64,000 bases of DNA, taken from the NCBI RefSeq assembly GCF_005490785.1, contig NZ_CP027295.1:806001-870000 (forward strand). Direction: 5' to 3'. Every line of letters begins with the position of its first letter. The stretch's first letter is position 1. The notes below the pieces were generated by a model that was given only the letters and a program-made list of their open reading frames with translations, searched no databases and was not told the DNA's origin. Made by a program: the position numbers and the translations under genes. This stretch comes from Brachybacterium sp. SGAir0954 (lineage in GTDB: Bacteria; Actinomycetota; Actinomycetes; Actinomycetales; Dermabacteraceae). Shown piece by piece: positions 25,902 through 34,755 of the stretch.

Positions 25902-26471
25902 ATGATCGACTGGGACCTCGTCTGGCGGGACTACATCGGCATCGGGTGGAGCGGGCTGCTCGGCGTGGTGGTCTCCACCGTCGTGCTCTACCTGTTCTTC
26001 TCGCTCGTCGTGCACCTCGCCGGGCCGCGGCTCATGGCGACCGCCTCCGTGGGCAGCTTCGTCGCACTCGCCGTGCTGGGCGGCGTCTCCGCCCGCGCCA
26101 CCCTCGGGGAGTCGCCCACCCTGCTCGGCGCCCTCGCGGTGCTCACCACGGTGCTGCTCCTCGAGCGATTGCTGGGGACGGTGGGCCGCACGACGCGCGC
26201 GCTGCCCGCCCGGGCGCGCCGCCGCCCCGTCGTCGTCATGGTCGCGGGGGAGCCGGTGACAGCGGCGCTGCGCCGCCACCACCTGCCGCGGCGCGACCTC
26301 GTGGACCGGCTCCGCACCCAGGGGCTGCTCGAGCTCGAGGAGGCGGCGCTCGTGATCCTCGAGCGGCGCGGGGCGCTCACGGTCGTCCGGCGCGGCAGCC
26401 GCATCGACCCGCGGCTCGTCGAGGACGTCGAGGGCATGGAGGCGGTGCCCGCGCAGCTGCTCGTGCGCTGA
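25902..26471 (+). CDS. YetF/DUF421-family membrane protein
   Basis: A 189-residue protein with three N-terminal membrane helices (through about 85) and a C-terminal cytosolic alpha/beta domain of the YetF type (PVVVMVAGEPVTAALRRHHLPRRDLVDRLRTQG, then EEAALVILERRGALTVV). Function of the family is uncertain; Bacillus members influence spore membrane or envelope traits. GACAAT six bases before ATG 25902 is a weak -10. It is 38 bases from the dehydrogenase stop. Confidence 0.8.
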   Translation: MIDWDLVWRDYIGIGWSGLLGVVVSTVVLYLFFSLVVHLAGPRLMATASVGSFVALAVLGGVSARATLGESPTLLGALAVLTTVLLLERLLGTVGRTTRALPARARRRPVVVMVAGEPVTAALRRHHLPRRDLVDRLRTQGLLELEEAALVILERRGALTVVRRGSRIDPRLVEDVEGMEAVPAQLLVR

Positions 26472-26558
26472 GCGGCGGCGCGCGACGGTCGCCGCTGGCA
26501 GCGCGGCGCCCGGCGGGGCAGGATGCGGGGAGCACCCGTCAGCTGTGAAGGAGCCGCC

Positions 26559-27347
26559 ATGATCCGCCTGCGTCTGGACCTGTTCGCCGAATCCCTCGGG
26601 ATGGGCACCTCCGCGGTGGTGCTCATGCCGCAGGAGGCCGCCGGGATCGGCATGACGGGGGCGGAGGCCGCCGGGGCCGACGGGCAGGGCGGCGCATCGG
26701 CGGGGGTGCCCGTCCTCTACCTCCTGCACGGCCTGAGCGACGACTGCACCATCTGGGAGCGCCGCACCTCGATCGAGCGCTACGCGACCGAGCACGGGAT
26801 CGCCGTGGTCATGCCCGAGGTGCGCCGCTCCTTCTACAGCGACGAGGCGACCGGGGAGAAGTACTGGACCTGGATCTCCGAGGAGCTGCCTGCGCTGCTG
26901 GCCCGCACCTTCCGCATCTCCACCGCCCGCGAGGACACCTTCGTGGCGGGCCTGTCGATGGGCGGGTTCGGCGCGATGAAGCTCGCCCTGCACCACCCGG
27001 ACCGCTACGCCGCCGCGGCCGCCCTCTCCGGCGCGCTCGATGTCACCACCCTCGACCTCTCCTGGGCGGGCACGCTCGGCGCGCGCGTCTGGGGCGAGCA
27101 GGGGCCCGCCGGCACCGACGACGACCTCTTCGCGCTGCTCCGCGCCGCGGACCCCACCACCCTGCCCGCGCTGTGGCTCGACTGCGGCACCGAGGACGGC
27201 CTGCTGGACGCGAACGAGCGCTTCGTCGCGCTCGCCGAGGAGCGCGGCGCGGACCTCACCTCGCGCCTGCGCCCCGGCGACCACACCTGGGAGTTCTGGG
27301 ACGAGGGCATCCAGGACGTGCTCGCCTGGCTGCCGATCCGCCGCTGA
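26559..27347 (+). CDS. Esterase-D-type alpha/beta hydrolase
   Basis: A 262-residue hydrolase. Triad: Ser133 in GLSMGG, Asp213 in DCGTEDGLL and His242 in PGDHTWEFWD; the oxyanion loop is YLLHGLSDD. It resembles EstA/tributyrin esterases and S-formylglutathione hydrolase. A Gly/Ala-rich insertion (about 27-49) lies before the oxyanion loop. ATG 26559 has AAGGAG five bases upstream and is chosen over upstream codons for that reason. Confidence 0.87.
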   Translation: MIRLRLDLFAESLGMGTSAVVLMPQEAAGIGMTGAEAAGADGQGGASAGVPVLYLLHGLSDDCTIWERRTSIERYATEHGIAVVMPEVRRSFYSDEATGEKYWTWISEELPALLARTFRISTAREDTFVAGLSMGGFGAMKLALHHPDRYAAAAALSGALDVTTLDLSWAGTLGARVWGEQGPAGTDDDLFALLRAADPTTLPALWLDCGTEDGLLDANERFVALAEERGADLTSRLRPGDHTWEFWDEGIQDVLAWLPIRR

Positions 27348-27389
27348 CGGCGCAGGTCCCGGGGCGGCGGGGCGGCTCAGCGCGGCGGA

Positions 27390-27941
27390 TCAGCGACCGG
27401 CCGCGGCATAGATCCGCTCCGCCTTCTCCCGGCTCACCGGCCGCGTCAGCGCGACGATCCCCATGACGACCCCGGTGATCGGCGCGCCGAACGCCACCCA
27501 CACCGCGAGCGGCACCATGAGGAACATCATCGGGACCGAGTCGCCGGAGACGACGCCGGCCTCCTCGAGCGCCGGCCAGACGGCGAAGATGAGCACGAAG
27601 AACACGACGGTCGCGAGCAGCGAGATCGCACCGAAGATCGCTGCGCGCCGGCCGACGGCACGGGCCACGGGATTCTTCCCCCGCTGCACGAGCCCGAGGA
27701 TCACCAGGGTGATCGACATGACGATGGTGGCGAGGCCCGGGAACCCGATGAATCCGAGCAGCCCGAAGGCCCACGCGATCCGTCCGTCGCGGGTCACGGT
27801 GGTCGGGAAGTGCTCCGGGGTCAGCAGATGGGCCGGGGGCGGCACCACCCGGTAGGACGGCGGCACGGGCACCGAGGAGGTGGGCACGGTGGGCGGCGCA
27901 TCGGAGCCCGACGGCTCGACGGGCGGGGGTGGCAGCGTCAT
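27390..27941 (-). CDS. Membrane protein with Pro-rich N-terminus
   Basis: A 183-residue protein: about 55 Pro/Ser/Val-rich residues, then three membrane helices (AWAFGLLGFIGFPGLATIVMSITLVILGLV, AAIFGAISLLATVVFFVLIF, FLMVPLAVWVAFGAPITGVVMGIVAL). This resembles DUF4190/YrzE-like actinobacterial membrane proteins, but I cannot name it. TACGCT is six bases before ATG 27941. Confidence 0.65.
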   Translation of the reverse strand: MTLPPPPVEPSGSDAPPTVPTSSVPVPPSYRVVPPPAHLLTPEHFPTTVTRDGRIAWAFGLLGFIGFPGLATIVMSITLVILGLVQRGKNPVARAVGRRAAIFGAISLLATVVFFVLIFAVWPALEEAGVVSGDSVPMMFLMVPLAVWVAFGAPITGVVMGIVALTRPVSREKAERIYAAAGR

Positions 27942-27947
27942 GCGGTC

Positions 27948-27953
27948 AGCGTA
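27948..27953 (-). promoter_or_regulatory. -10 hexamer of the Pro-rich membrane protein gene
   Basis: TACGCT (minus strand), six bases before ATG 27941. Confidence 0.5.
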
Positions 27954-28080
27954 GAGGGGTGCTCGCCGATGGGTCGGCGGGGCCGGGGAGCGGATGGCGC
28001 GACCATCGGCCCCGCGGAAGGGGCACGATGGGACCTGCACCCGGGCCGGCGACGGCCACCCCGAACCTCCAGGAGCTCCC

Positions 28081-28368
28081 GTGGCCCACTTCGCCGTCCG
28101 CTACACCTACGTCGACGATGCCGCGCTGCTCGACGCGCACCGTCCGGACCACCGCGCGTTCCTGCGCGGCCTGCACGAGGCGGGGCACCTCGCGCTCTCC
28201 GGTCCCCTCGGCGGCGAGCCGGCCGGCGGGCTGCTCGTGCTCGAGGGCGAGAGCCCCGAGGCAGTGCTCGCCCTGCTCGACGAGGACCCGTTCCGGAAGG
28301 TCGGCGCTCTCGCCGAGCGCGAGGCGCGCGAGTGGACCGTCGTCATCGGGGAGCTCCCCGCGCGCTGA
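28081..28368 (+). CDS. YciI-like protein
   Basis: A 95-residue ferredoxin-like fold protein of the YCII family: FAVRYTYVDD, then HRPDHRAFLRGLHEAGHLALSGPL with the conserved His-Asp pair, and VLALLDEDPFRKVGALAEREAREW. Family members are small putative enzymes or stress proteins with an acid-base His/Asp pair. GTG 28081 follows AGGAG by five bases. Confidence 0.85.
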   Translation: MAHFAVRYTYVDDAALLDAHRPDHRAFLRGLHEAGHLALSGPLGGEPAGGLLVLEGESPEAVLALLDEDPFRKVGALAEREAREWTVVIGELPAR

Positions 28369-28398
28369 GCAGCCGGGCTCAGGCCGAGCCGGGGGCGC

Positions 28399-28896
28399 TC
28401 AGTCGCCCCGCGGATCCCCGTCGAGCCCGTCCTCGGCCTGGCGCGCCCGCTCCTGGCCGGCGGCGCGCATGTCCAGCGCCCGGCCCACGGTGGCGCGGGT
28501 CGCGACCTCGGAGCCGACGATCACGACCGGCAGGTTCCCCGGTCCGCCGAGCTCCTCGACGAGGCGCTCGGCGTCCTCGTCCTTCGCGGCGTTGACCCAC
28601 GCGAGGTCCTCGCGCGGGGTGCGCAGCGCCGTCTGCAGGCGCGCGGAGAGCGGATCGCCCGGCGCCCACACGATGATCGTCACCGCATCGGAGCGGCGGT
28701 GCATCGCCTCGGCGAGCGGCTCGTGCGGACCCTGCCGCAGAGGGCTCGTCCAATAGGCCATGAACAGGGCGAACAGTGCCAGGAGCACACCCGCGAGCAG
28801 CTGGTCCGCGGCCACGGCGAGCACCACGGCGAGCAGCAGCCCGCCGATCGCGAGCGCGGCCGGCCGCAGCCAGGCGCGACGTCCCAGGGCCTCCAT
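28399..28896 (-). CDS. Membrane-anchored glutaredoxin-fold protein lacking the CxxC cysteines
   Basis: A 165-residue protein: two adjacent membrane helices (about 12-48), then a glutaredoxin/mycoredoxin-like domain (about 70-140). The segment VTIIVWAPGDPLSARLQTAL aligns with the usual WRPGCPYC active site, but both cysteines are replaced (Asp81, Ser84); the cis-proline loop NLPVVIVG and the final TVGRAL helix remain. It has no cysteine at all, so it cannot do thiol redox chemistry. ATG 28896 has AGGAG seven bases upstream. Fold assignment is by eye. Confidence 0.7.
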   Translation of the reverse strand: MEALGRRAWLRPAALAIGGLLLAVVLAVAADQLLAGVLLALFALFMAYWTSPLRQGPHEPLAEAMHRRSDAVTIIVWAPGDPLSARLQTALRTPREDLAWVNAAKDEDAERLVEELGGPGNLPVVIVGSEVATRATVGRALDMRAAGQERARQAEDGLDGDPRGD

Positions 28897-28921
28897 CAGC
28901 GTGCTCCTGCGAAGGCGGGCA

Positions 28922-29836
28922 TCAGATCATCACCGCGGTCGCGGAGCGCTGGTTCGCCTCCGTGACGATCGCGTCCCGCAGGGCGGAGACGGCGGGGATC
29001 GACAGGGCGCCCTTGCGGTTGATGAGGCCGATCGTGCGGGCCTCGAGCTCGGGCAGCGTGCGCACGGTGACGCCCTCGACGTGGGAGGCCTCGAGCACCG
29101 TCTCCGGCAGCAGGGCGACGCCGCCGCCGTGCTGGACGAGCCGCTGGACGACGAGGCCGTCGTCGGTGGAGTGGCGCACGGTGGGCGTGAAGCCCGCGCG
29201 GCGGGCGGAGCTCAGCAGGTTCGCGCGACAGCGCTCGCAGCCGGCGATCCAGGGATCCTTCGCGAGGTCCGCGAGGGTGAGGTCCGGGTTCTCGGCTCGG
29301 GGATCGGTGGAGGGGAGCACCGCGAGCACGCGGTCCTCGACGAGCGGGCTCCACTCGAGAGTGCCCTCGTCGTCGATGTTCGAGCAGGGGTAGCGGAACA
29401 CGAGCGCGAGGTCGAGCTCGCCCTCGCGCAACTGGGTGATCGCGTCCGGCGGCTCGAGCTCCTCGAAGCGCACATCGAGATCGGGCGCGGTCTCCTGGAG
29501 ACGTGCGAGCACGGGCGGCAGCAGCACCGCGGCGGCGGAGGGGAAGGTCCCGAAGCGCACGGAGCCGCGGCGCAGGGCGGTGATGTCCGCGAGCTCCTCC
29601 TCGGCGGCGTGCAGCTGGGCGGCGATCGCCTCGGCGTGCGCGGCGAGGCGGCGGCCGGCCTCCGTGGGGGTGATGCCCGAGGAGGAGCGCAGCAGCAGCG
29701 TCGTGCCGATCTCCTTCTCGAGGGCGGCGAGGTGCTGGGACACGGCGGGCTGCGTCCAGCCCAGCTCGCGCGCGCCGGCGCCGATCGAGCCGTTGCGCAC
29801 CACGGTGCGGTAGATGAGCAGTCGACGGGGGTCCAT
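28922..29836 (-). CDS. LysR-family transcriptional regulator
   Basis: A 304-residue regulator: N-terminal winged helix (5-65, RTVVRNGSIGAGARELGWTQPAVSQHLAALEKEIG) and a substrate-binding effector domain (about 90-295). CERCRAN in the effector domain is unusual and might sense metal or redox state. The gene is 25 bases upstream of the glutaredoxin-like gene on the same strand. Target and ligand unknown. Confidence 0.9.
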   Translation of the reverse strand: MDPRRLLIYRTVVRNGSIGAGARELGWTQPAVSQHLAALEKEIGTTLLLRSSSGITPTEAGRRLAAHAEAIAAQLHAAEEELADITALRRGSVRFGTFPSAAAVLLPPVLARLQETAPDLDVRFEELEPPDAITQLREGELDLALVFRYPCSNIDDEGTLEWSPLVEDRVLAVLPSTDPRAENPDLTLADLAKDPWIAGCERCRANLLSSARRAGFTPTVRHSTDDGLVVQRLVQHGGGVALLPETVLEASHVEGVTVRTLPELEARTIGLINRKGALSIPAVSALRDAIVTEANQRSATAVMI

Positions 29837-29842
29837 GCCTCC

Positions 29843-29848
29843 ATCGTA
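29843..29848 (-). promoter_or_regulatory. -10 hexamer of the LysR gene
   Basis: TACGAT (minus strand), six bases before ATG 29836. Confidence 0.5.
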
Positions 29849-29890
29849 GGCGTGGGGCGCAAGCTGTGCTTATGACTTTGGCCTCGGCGT

Positions 29891-31177
29891 CTACTCCTTG
29901 TCGGGCTGAAGAAACTCCTGCTCTTCCTGAGGTGAACCGGCAGGGATGGGGTCGTCCTTGCGCATCGCCTCCCGGAACGCCCGCACGCCTCCGGAGAGCC
30001 TGCCTGCACCGGATCGGACGTGCACGACGGTGTCGTCGCCGAACTGCTTCGCGGCGTTCGCTCCGCCGACACCGGTCTCGATGACCTTGTCGCGCATCTC
30101 TCCGGCGGCGGTGCGCCAGCGCTTCACCGAGGCGGAGTCGTGGCCGTCCTCGATCTCGAGTGCCGTCTGGAACTGGAGGACGTCGGTGACCACGTGGTTG
30201 CTCGAGGTCACGGCTGATCGTGCCGCGAGCGGTGACAGCAGGACCTTGGAGTTCGCGCGTCGGATCGTCGCGTTCATCCTCTCGAGCAGCAGCTCGGTGG
30301 TGCGGTGGATCGCTGACAGCCGCTTCTCGCGTGCGGACCTGAGCCCGAGTCGGTGACGGTCGAGATCTTCCGGCTCGCCGTCGAGGACGCGATCGAGCTC
30401 GAGCACGGTGAGCGCATCCTGGAGCTGGACGCAGTGGGCGATCACCGCGAGCCACTCCTTGACCTTCGGCTCGGCATCCTTCGCCGCGTTCGCGACCTCG
30501 CTCACCTTTGCCGTCTCGACCTTCTCCGCGAGGGCGTCGATCTGTCGCAGGGCGTACGCCTCGGTGCGTGCGATCGTGAAGCCTGCGCTCTGGACCTTGG
30601 ACCAGGTGATCTCCGAAACCCTGCCGACGTCCTCCCGGACGGCCATGGCCTCCTCGATGAGAAGATCGACGCCGATCATGTCGGCGAGGACCGCGTCCTT
30701 CTGGGCTCGCAGGATGTCGTCGACCTTCTGGTCGATGACGGCAAGATACTCGCCCAGCTCGTCGATGGACTGCTGCAGCGCCATCTGGGACATCATCGCT
30801 GCGGACATCGCGAGCAGAGCCGGGGGTGCCACCGATGCCGCGGCGGGGACGAACTGAAGATTCTTGGTGAACTGGCCGTTCGTGGCGCGCAGCGTCGCGT
30901 GGAGATTGCCGGTGGTGGCGTTCTTGACCATGGGGAGGGTCTTCATCGCGCGCGCCGACTCGTCGGTCAGCTTGAGCCAGCGACCCGATTGCTCGGCGGC
31001 GACCGAGCCTGCCTGGGCGAGTGCGGCCGCTCCGAAGGTGGCCCTCCCGGCCAGCCTGCTCAGCCCGAGGTCCGTCCCCACCAATCCGTTCGATGTCAGG
31101 AACGCATCGACCGCATTGGTCTCTCCGATGACGGCGAGGCCGTCCCCGTCGCTCATCACTTCGATCTCGTTCGTCAC
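29891..31177 (-). CDS. Helical protein of unknown function, lower GC, probably acquired
   Basis: A 428-residue mostly helical protein. It begins with a short motif (SDGDGLAVIGETNAVDAFL), has a hydrophobic hairpin-like stretch at about 109-134 (AAASVAPPALLAMSAAMM) and long charged helices on both sides (VIDQKVDDILRAQKDAVLADMI, IDALAEKVETAKVSEVANAAKDAE). I recall similar hypothetical proteins in Streptomyces but no function. GC is visibly lower: two 60-base lines counted by eye gave 37 and 40 G+C, against 45 in the adjacent LysR gene. It ends in TAG, while nearly all neighbours end in TGA. GTG 31177 has GGAG eight bases upstream; an upstream GTG at 31243 has none. Confidence 0.7.
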   Translation of the reverse strand: MTNEIEVMSDGDGLAVIGETNAVDAFLTSNGLVGTDLGLSRLAGRATFGAAALAQAGSVAAEQSGRWLKLTDESARAMKTLPMVKNATTGNLHATLRATNGQFTKNLQFVPAAASVAPPALLAMSAAMMSQMALQQSIDELGEYLAVIDQKVDDILRAQKDAVLADMIGVDLLIEEAMAVREDVGRVSEITWSKVQSAGFTIARTEAYALRQIDALAEKVETAKVSEVANAAKDAEPKVKEWLAVIAHCVQLQDALTVLELDRVLDGEPEDLDRHRLGLRSAREKRLSAIHRTTELLLERMNATIRRANSKVLLSPLAARSAVTSSNHVVTDVLQFQTALEIEDGHDSASVKRWRTAAGEMRDKVIETGVGGANAAKQFGDDTVVHVRSGAGRLSGGVRAFREAMRKDDPIPAGSPQEEQEFLQPDKE

Positions 31178-31313
31178 TGCGCAGGCTCCGGGGCTCTGGG
31201 GCAGCGGCGCTGCCTCGTCAGTCAGATTGTCGTGGTCTGTCACGACATTCGAGTGGCCGTTCGCCGCGAAAGTCCCGCATTGTGACGTGACTGTGTCCTC
31301 GTTGCGGCGCGAG

Positions 31314-31352
31314 GAGGGCGCCCGCCCCGGATCCCCCGGGACGGGCGCCCTC
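31314..31352 (-). terminator. Terminator of the importer/monooxygenase operon
   Basis: An 11-bp perfect stem (31314-31324 with 31342-31352) encloses a 17-base loop that is itself rich in CCCGG. It starts 16 bases after the stop at 31368. Confidence 0.7.
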
Positions 31353-31367
31353 GCGCGCGTCGGCCGC

Positions 31368-32738
31368 TCAGCCCTGGACGGGAGGCAGCCCCAGGTTCTC
31401 GCGCAGCGTGGTCCCCGCGTACTCCGTGGGGTAGATCCCGCGCTCCTGGAGGCGCGGCACCAGGTGGTCGACGATGTCGTCGAGGCCGGAGGGGATGAGC
31501 CACGGCGTGATGTTCAGGCCGTCGATCGCGCCGAGCGCCGCGAACTGGCCCAGGCGGTCCGCCACCCGGTCGTAGCTGCCCACGAACTCGCCGCGGCGGG
31601 CGCCGGACTTCTCGCGGGCGAACTCCAGGATCGACAGACCCTTCTCCGCCGCCTCGGCGCGCCAGGCGGCCGTGAGCTCCTTCGCCTTCGCGAACTGGAA
31701 GCCCGCGCCGCGGGTGACGTCGGACTGCTCGATCTCCGGCTCGACGTCCGGCAGCGGGCCGTCGGGGTCGAAGTCGGAGAGGTCGCGGCCCCAGTACTGC
31801 TCGAGCAGGGCGATCGCCTGCTGCGGGCCGATCTGGTGGTCGCGCACCCAGATGCGCTTCTCCTCGGCCTCGGCGTCGGTCGCGCCGAGGATGATCTCCG
31901 CACCCGGCAGGATCTTCACCGCCTGCGGGTCGCGGCCCGCGGCGATCGTCGCGTCGACCACCGAGCGGCGGAAGTCCGCGGCGGCGGCGAGGGTGCCGTG
32001 CGGGGAGAAGATGACGTCGGCCGTGCGGCCGGCGAAGGCCTGACCGGCGGGGGAGGCCCCGGCCTGGAAGAGCACCGGCTCGCCCTGCGCGGAGCGCGGC
32101 AGGGTGCCGCGGGCGGCGACGTCGTAGTGCTGGCCGTGGTGGTCGATCTGCTCGCCGCGCCACAGCTGCTGGGCGACCTTCACGAACGCCTCGGCGTGCA
32201 CGTAGCGGTCCTCGTGGTCGAGGTAGCCGCCGCGGCGGAAGTTCTCGCCGGTCCACGCGTTGTCCGTCGTGACGATGTTCCATCCGGCGCGGCCGCCGGA
32301 GAGCAGGTCGAGGGTCTGCAGGCGCCGTGCGAGGTCCACCGGGTCGTTGTAGGTGGTGTTCTGCGTGGCGACCAGGCCGATGCTCTCGGTGATCGCGGCG
32401 AGGCCGGCGAGAAGGGTCTGCGCGTCGGGCCGGCCGGCGACGTCGAGCTCGAGCGGCACGCCGCGGTGCTCGCGCAGGCGCAGCCCCTCGCCCAGGAAGA
32501 AGGCGGCGAAGCGACCGCGCTCGGCGGTGCGGATGAGCGTCTCGAAGGACTCCCAGGCGATCTGCGAGCCGGAGCGCTCGGAGCGCCACACGGTCGAGGA
32601 GTTCACGCCCTGGAAGAACGCGCCGAAGGACAGCTGCCCGGTGGGCGTGTGCTCGGGGTGCAGGGGGTGCTCGACGGGCCCGGTCGCGAGACCCTGGGCC
32701 TCCTCGGAGAGGGCGGGCAGGGTGGGGACGGCGGTCAT
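31368..32738 (-). CDS. NtaA/SnaA/DszA-family FMN-dependent monooxygenase
   Basis: A 456-residue luciferase-like TIM barrel. The family segments are clear: FFLGEGLRLREH, SIGLVATQNTTYNDPVDLARRLQTLDLLSGGRAGWNIVTTDN, and QAGASPAGQAFAGRTADVIF. Such enzymes use externally reduced FMN and O2 to oxidise organosulfur or N-containing compounds (nitrilotriacetate, dibenzothiophene sulfone, S-substituted cysteines). Last gene of a five-gene operon; its ATG overlaps the stop of the upstream gene. By analogy with the Bacillus yxe and ytm operons, S-modified cysteine is a reasonable substrate class. Confidence 0.9.
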   Translation of the reverse strand: MTAVPTLPALSEEAQGLATGPVEHPLHPEHTPTGQLSFGAFFQGVNSSTVWRSERSGSQIAWESFETLIRTAERGRFAAFFLGEGLRLREHRGVPLELDVAGRPDAQTLLAGLAAITESIGLVATQNTTYNDPVDLARRLQTLDLLSGGRAGWNIVTTDNAWTGENFRRGGYLDHEDRYVHAEAFVKVAQQLWRGEQIDHHGQHYDVAARGTLPRSAQGEPVLFQAGASPAGQAFAGRTADVIFSPHGTLAAAADFRRSVVDATIAAGRDPQAVKILPGAEIILGATDAEAEEKRIWVRDHQIGPQQAIALLEQYWGRDLSDFDPDGPLPDVEPEIEQSDVTRGAGFQFAKAKELTAAWRAEAAEKGLSILEFAREKSGARRGEFVGSYDRVADRLGQFAALGAIDGLNITPWLIPSGLDDIVDHLVPRLQERGIYPTEYAGTTLRENLGLPPVQG

Positions 32739-33754
32739 CGGCTCTCCTCGGTGGTGGATGCGGCGGCGGCGAGACGGGCGCGGTCCGCGCGGCGGGCCGG
32801 GTCCTCGTCCCGCACCGCGGCGGGCAGGCCCAGCTGGGCGCGCAGGTCGGTGCCGGCGGCGGGGGCGGGGGCGACGAGGTCGTCCTCGCGGAGCGACGCG
32901 GCGAGCGCGCCGAGACGCGCGGCGAGGGCCTGCGGGTCCCCGCTCAGGTCGAGGCCGACGAGCCGCACGAGGCGCACGGCGGAGGCGCCGTCCCCGCGCA
33001 CGGCCGCCTCGAGCTCGCCCGCGACGACGGCGCGCAGCTGGTCACCCGCGGCCTGCGGATCGGTGAGGTCGGGGCTCGTGAGGTCGAGCCCGGTGAGGTC
33101 CACGTCGAGGGCGCGGCCGTCGGCCAGCTGCTCGGCGACCTTCTCCCCGGCGGCGGCGCGGTCGGCGTCCGCGAGCAGCACGGGCAGCACGCCCTGCGGG
33201 GAGCGCGGGGTGATCGCGGGCCCGCGCACGGAGAAGGTCTCGCCCTCGAAGTCCGCGTACTGCAGGCGGGCGGCGTCGATGTAGAGGCCGCGCTCGGCGT
33301 CCCGCACCTCGGCGTCCTCCGCCCAGGAGTCCCACACGAGGCGGGAGGCGGTGAGGACGTCCGCCGCCTCCTGAGCGGCGGCCTCGGCGCCGAGCACCTC
33401 GCGGCCCACGGCGTGCGCGGCCTCGGGGGTGTCCTCGACGGCGAGCAGCCAGCCGGCGCGGCCGGCGGCCACGTGGTCCAGGCTCATGAGCTGGGTCGCC
33501 AGGTGGAAGGGCTCCACGTGGACGGCATCGGTGCGCGGCAGCAGCCCGAGCGCCGTGGTGGCGGGCGCGAGGTGCGCGGCGACGTGGACCGGGTGCAGGC
33601 CGCCGTCGCTGAGGGTCAGCGCACCGATCCCGGCGGCCTCGAGGGCGCGGGCGAGGGCGCCGAGCGCCGGCAGCGCGGCGGGATCGGTGACGAGGTCGAC
33701 GGCGAGCACGGGCGCGGGTGCGGCCGCGCCTGCGCTGTTCTGGGGTGTGGTCAC
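32735..33754 (-). CDS. Luciferase-like flavin monooxygenase, second copy in operon
   Basis: A 339-residue protein of the luciferase-like superfamily, more divergent than its neighbour: LARALEAAGIGALTLSDGG, ATTALGLLPRTDAVHVEPFHLATQLMSLDHVAAGRAGWLLAVED is the barrel core, but the C-terminal third is Ala/Asp-rich and lacks the usual catalytic loops. It may be a weak oxygenase or a partner subunit. GTG 33754 overlaps the stop of the binding-protein gene (GTGA). Confidence 0.8.
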   Translation of the reverse strand: MTTPQNSAGAAAPAPVLAVDLVTDPAALPALGALARALEAAGIGALTLSDGGLHPVHVAAHLAPATTALGLLPRTDAVHVEPFHLATQLMSLDHVAAGRAGWLLAVEDTPEAAHAVGREVLGAEAAAQEAADVLTASRLVWDSWAEDAEVRDAERGLYIDAARLQYADFEGETFSVRGPAITPRSPQGVLPVLLADADRAAAGEKVAEQLADGRALDVDLTGLDLTSPDLTDPQAAGDQLRAVVAGELEAAVRGDGASAVRLVRLVGLDLSGDPQALAARLGALAASLREDDLVAPAPAAGTDLRAQLGLPAAVRDEDPARRADRARLAAAASTTEESR

Positions 33755-34755
33755 GGGTTCTCCTTCGTGTGGACGGTGGACTCGGTGAGGGCCTCCTCCG
33801 TGAGGTGCCAGCGGTCGAGCACCTTCGCGTAGGTCCCCTCCTCGATGAGGGCGTTGAGGGCCGCGGCGTAGGCCTCGGCGAGGGCGCTGCCCCGCTGGAA
33901 GGTCGCGGCGACGAGGGTCTTGTCCGGCCAGCCGGCGTCGATCTTCCCCTGCACCTCGACGTCGTCGCGGCGGTCCGCGACGAAGGAGACGGAGGCGAAG
34001 GGGGCGAGGTAGCCGTCGATCCGGCCGGAGCCGAGGGCGAGCAGGGTGTCCGCCTCGGTCGAGTAGTTCTTGAGCTCGGCCGGCTCCTTGCCGTCCTTCT
34101 CGAGCTGCGCGTTCCACTCCTTGAGGATGTTCTCCTGGTTGGTCGCGGCGCCCACGGCGATGATGCGGCCGCTGATCGACTCCGCGTCGGAGAGCTGGAA
34201 CTCGGCGCCCTTCTTCGCGAGGAAGGCCATGAACGCCGCGCGATAGGAGGCGAAGTCGAACTTCTCGAGGCGCTCGGCGTTGATGCCGATGTTCGAATGG
34301 ACGACGTCGAACTCGCCGGCCTCGAGCTTGAGCGGCCAGTTCTCCCAGGTGGTCTGGAGCAGCTCCATCTCGAGGCCGAGCTTGTCCGCGACGATCCGGG
34401 CGATGTCGATCTCGGAGCCGATGTAGGTCGTGTTGTCGTCGGCGAGGAAGGCGAGCGGGGCGCTGCCGGAGCCGTTGGTGCCCACGCGGACCTTGCCGGT
34501 GTCGGCGATCTCCTTGGGCACGAGCGCGGCGATCGCGTCGTCGGCGGTGGAGCGGATGAGCTCCTGGGTGCCGGAGGTGTCGATCGAGCCGCCGGTCGCG
34601 CCGCCGCCGTCGGAGGCGCCGCCCGCGTCGGAGCCGCTGCCGCCGCCGGTCGCGGTGGCGACCGGGTCCGAGCAGGCGGCGAGGGCGACGACGGGCAGCG
34701 CGAGGCCGCCCAGGGCGAGCGCGCGGCGGGATATCGAGGGGAGGGTGCGGGTCAT
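33751..34755 (-). CDS. Amino-acid-type ABC transporter substrate-binding lipoprotein
   Basis: A 334-residue lipoprotein: lipobox ALAAC with Cys28, preceded by SISRRALALGG, a twin-arginine-like stretch, so export may use Tat. After a Gly/Ser/Asp linker (about 33-60) comes a type II periplasmic-binding fold (VRVGTNGSGSAPLAFLADDN, GSEIDIARIVADKLG, FDVVHSNIGINAERLEKFDF, LGSGRIDGYLAPF). It captures a polar amino acid or sulfur-containing analogue outside the membrane. ATG 34755 overlaps the ATPase gene stop. Confidence 0.88.
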   Translation of the reverse strand: MTRTLPSISRRALALGGLALPVVALAACSDPVATATGGGSGSDAGGASDGGGATGGSIDTSGTQELIRSTADDAIAALVPKEIADTGKVRVGTNGSGSAPLAFLADDNTTYIGSEIDIARIVADKLGLEMELLQTTWENWPLKLEAGEFDVVHSNIGINAERLEKFDFASYRAAFMAFLAKKGAEFQLSDAESISGRIIAVGAATNQENILKEWNAQLEKDGKEPAELKNYSTEADTLLALGSGRIDGYLAPFASVSFVADRRDDVEVQGKIDAGWPDKTLVAATFQRGSALAEAYAAALNALIEEGTYAKVLDRWHLTEEALTESTVHTKENP

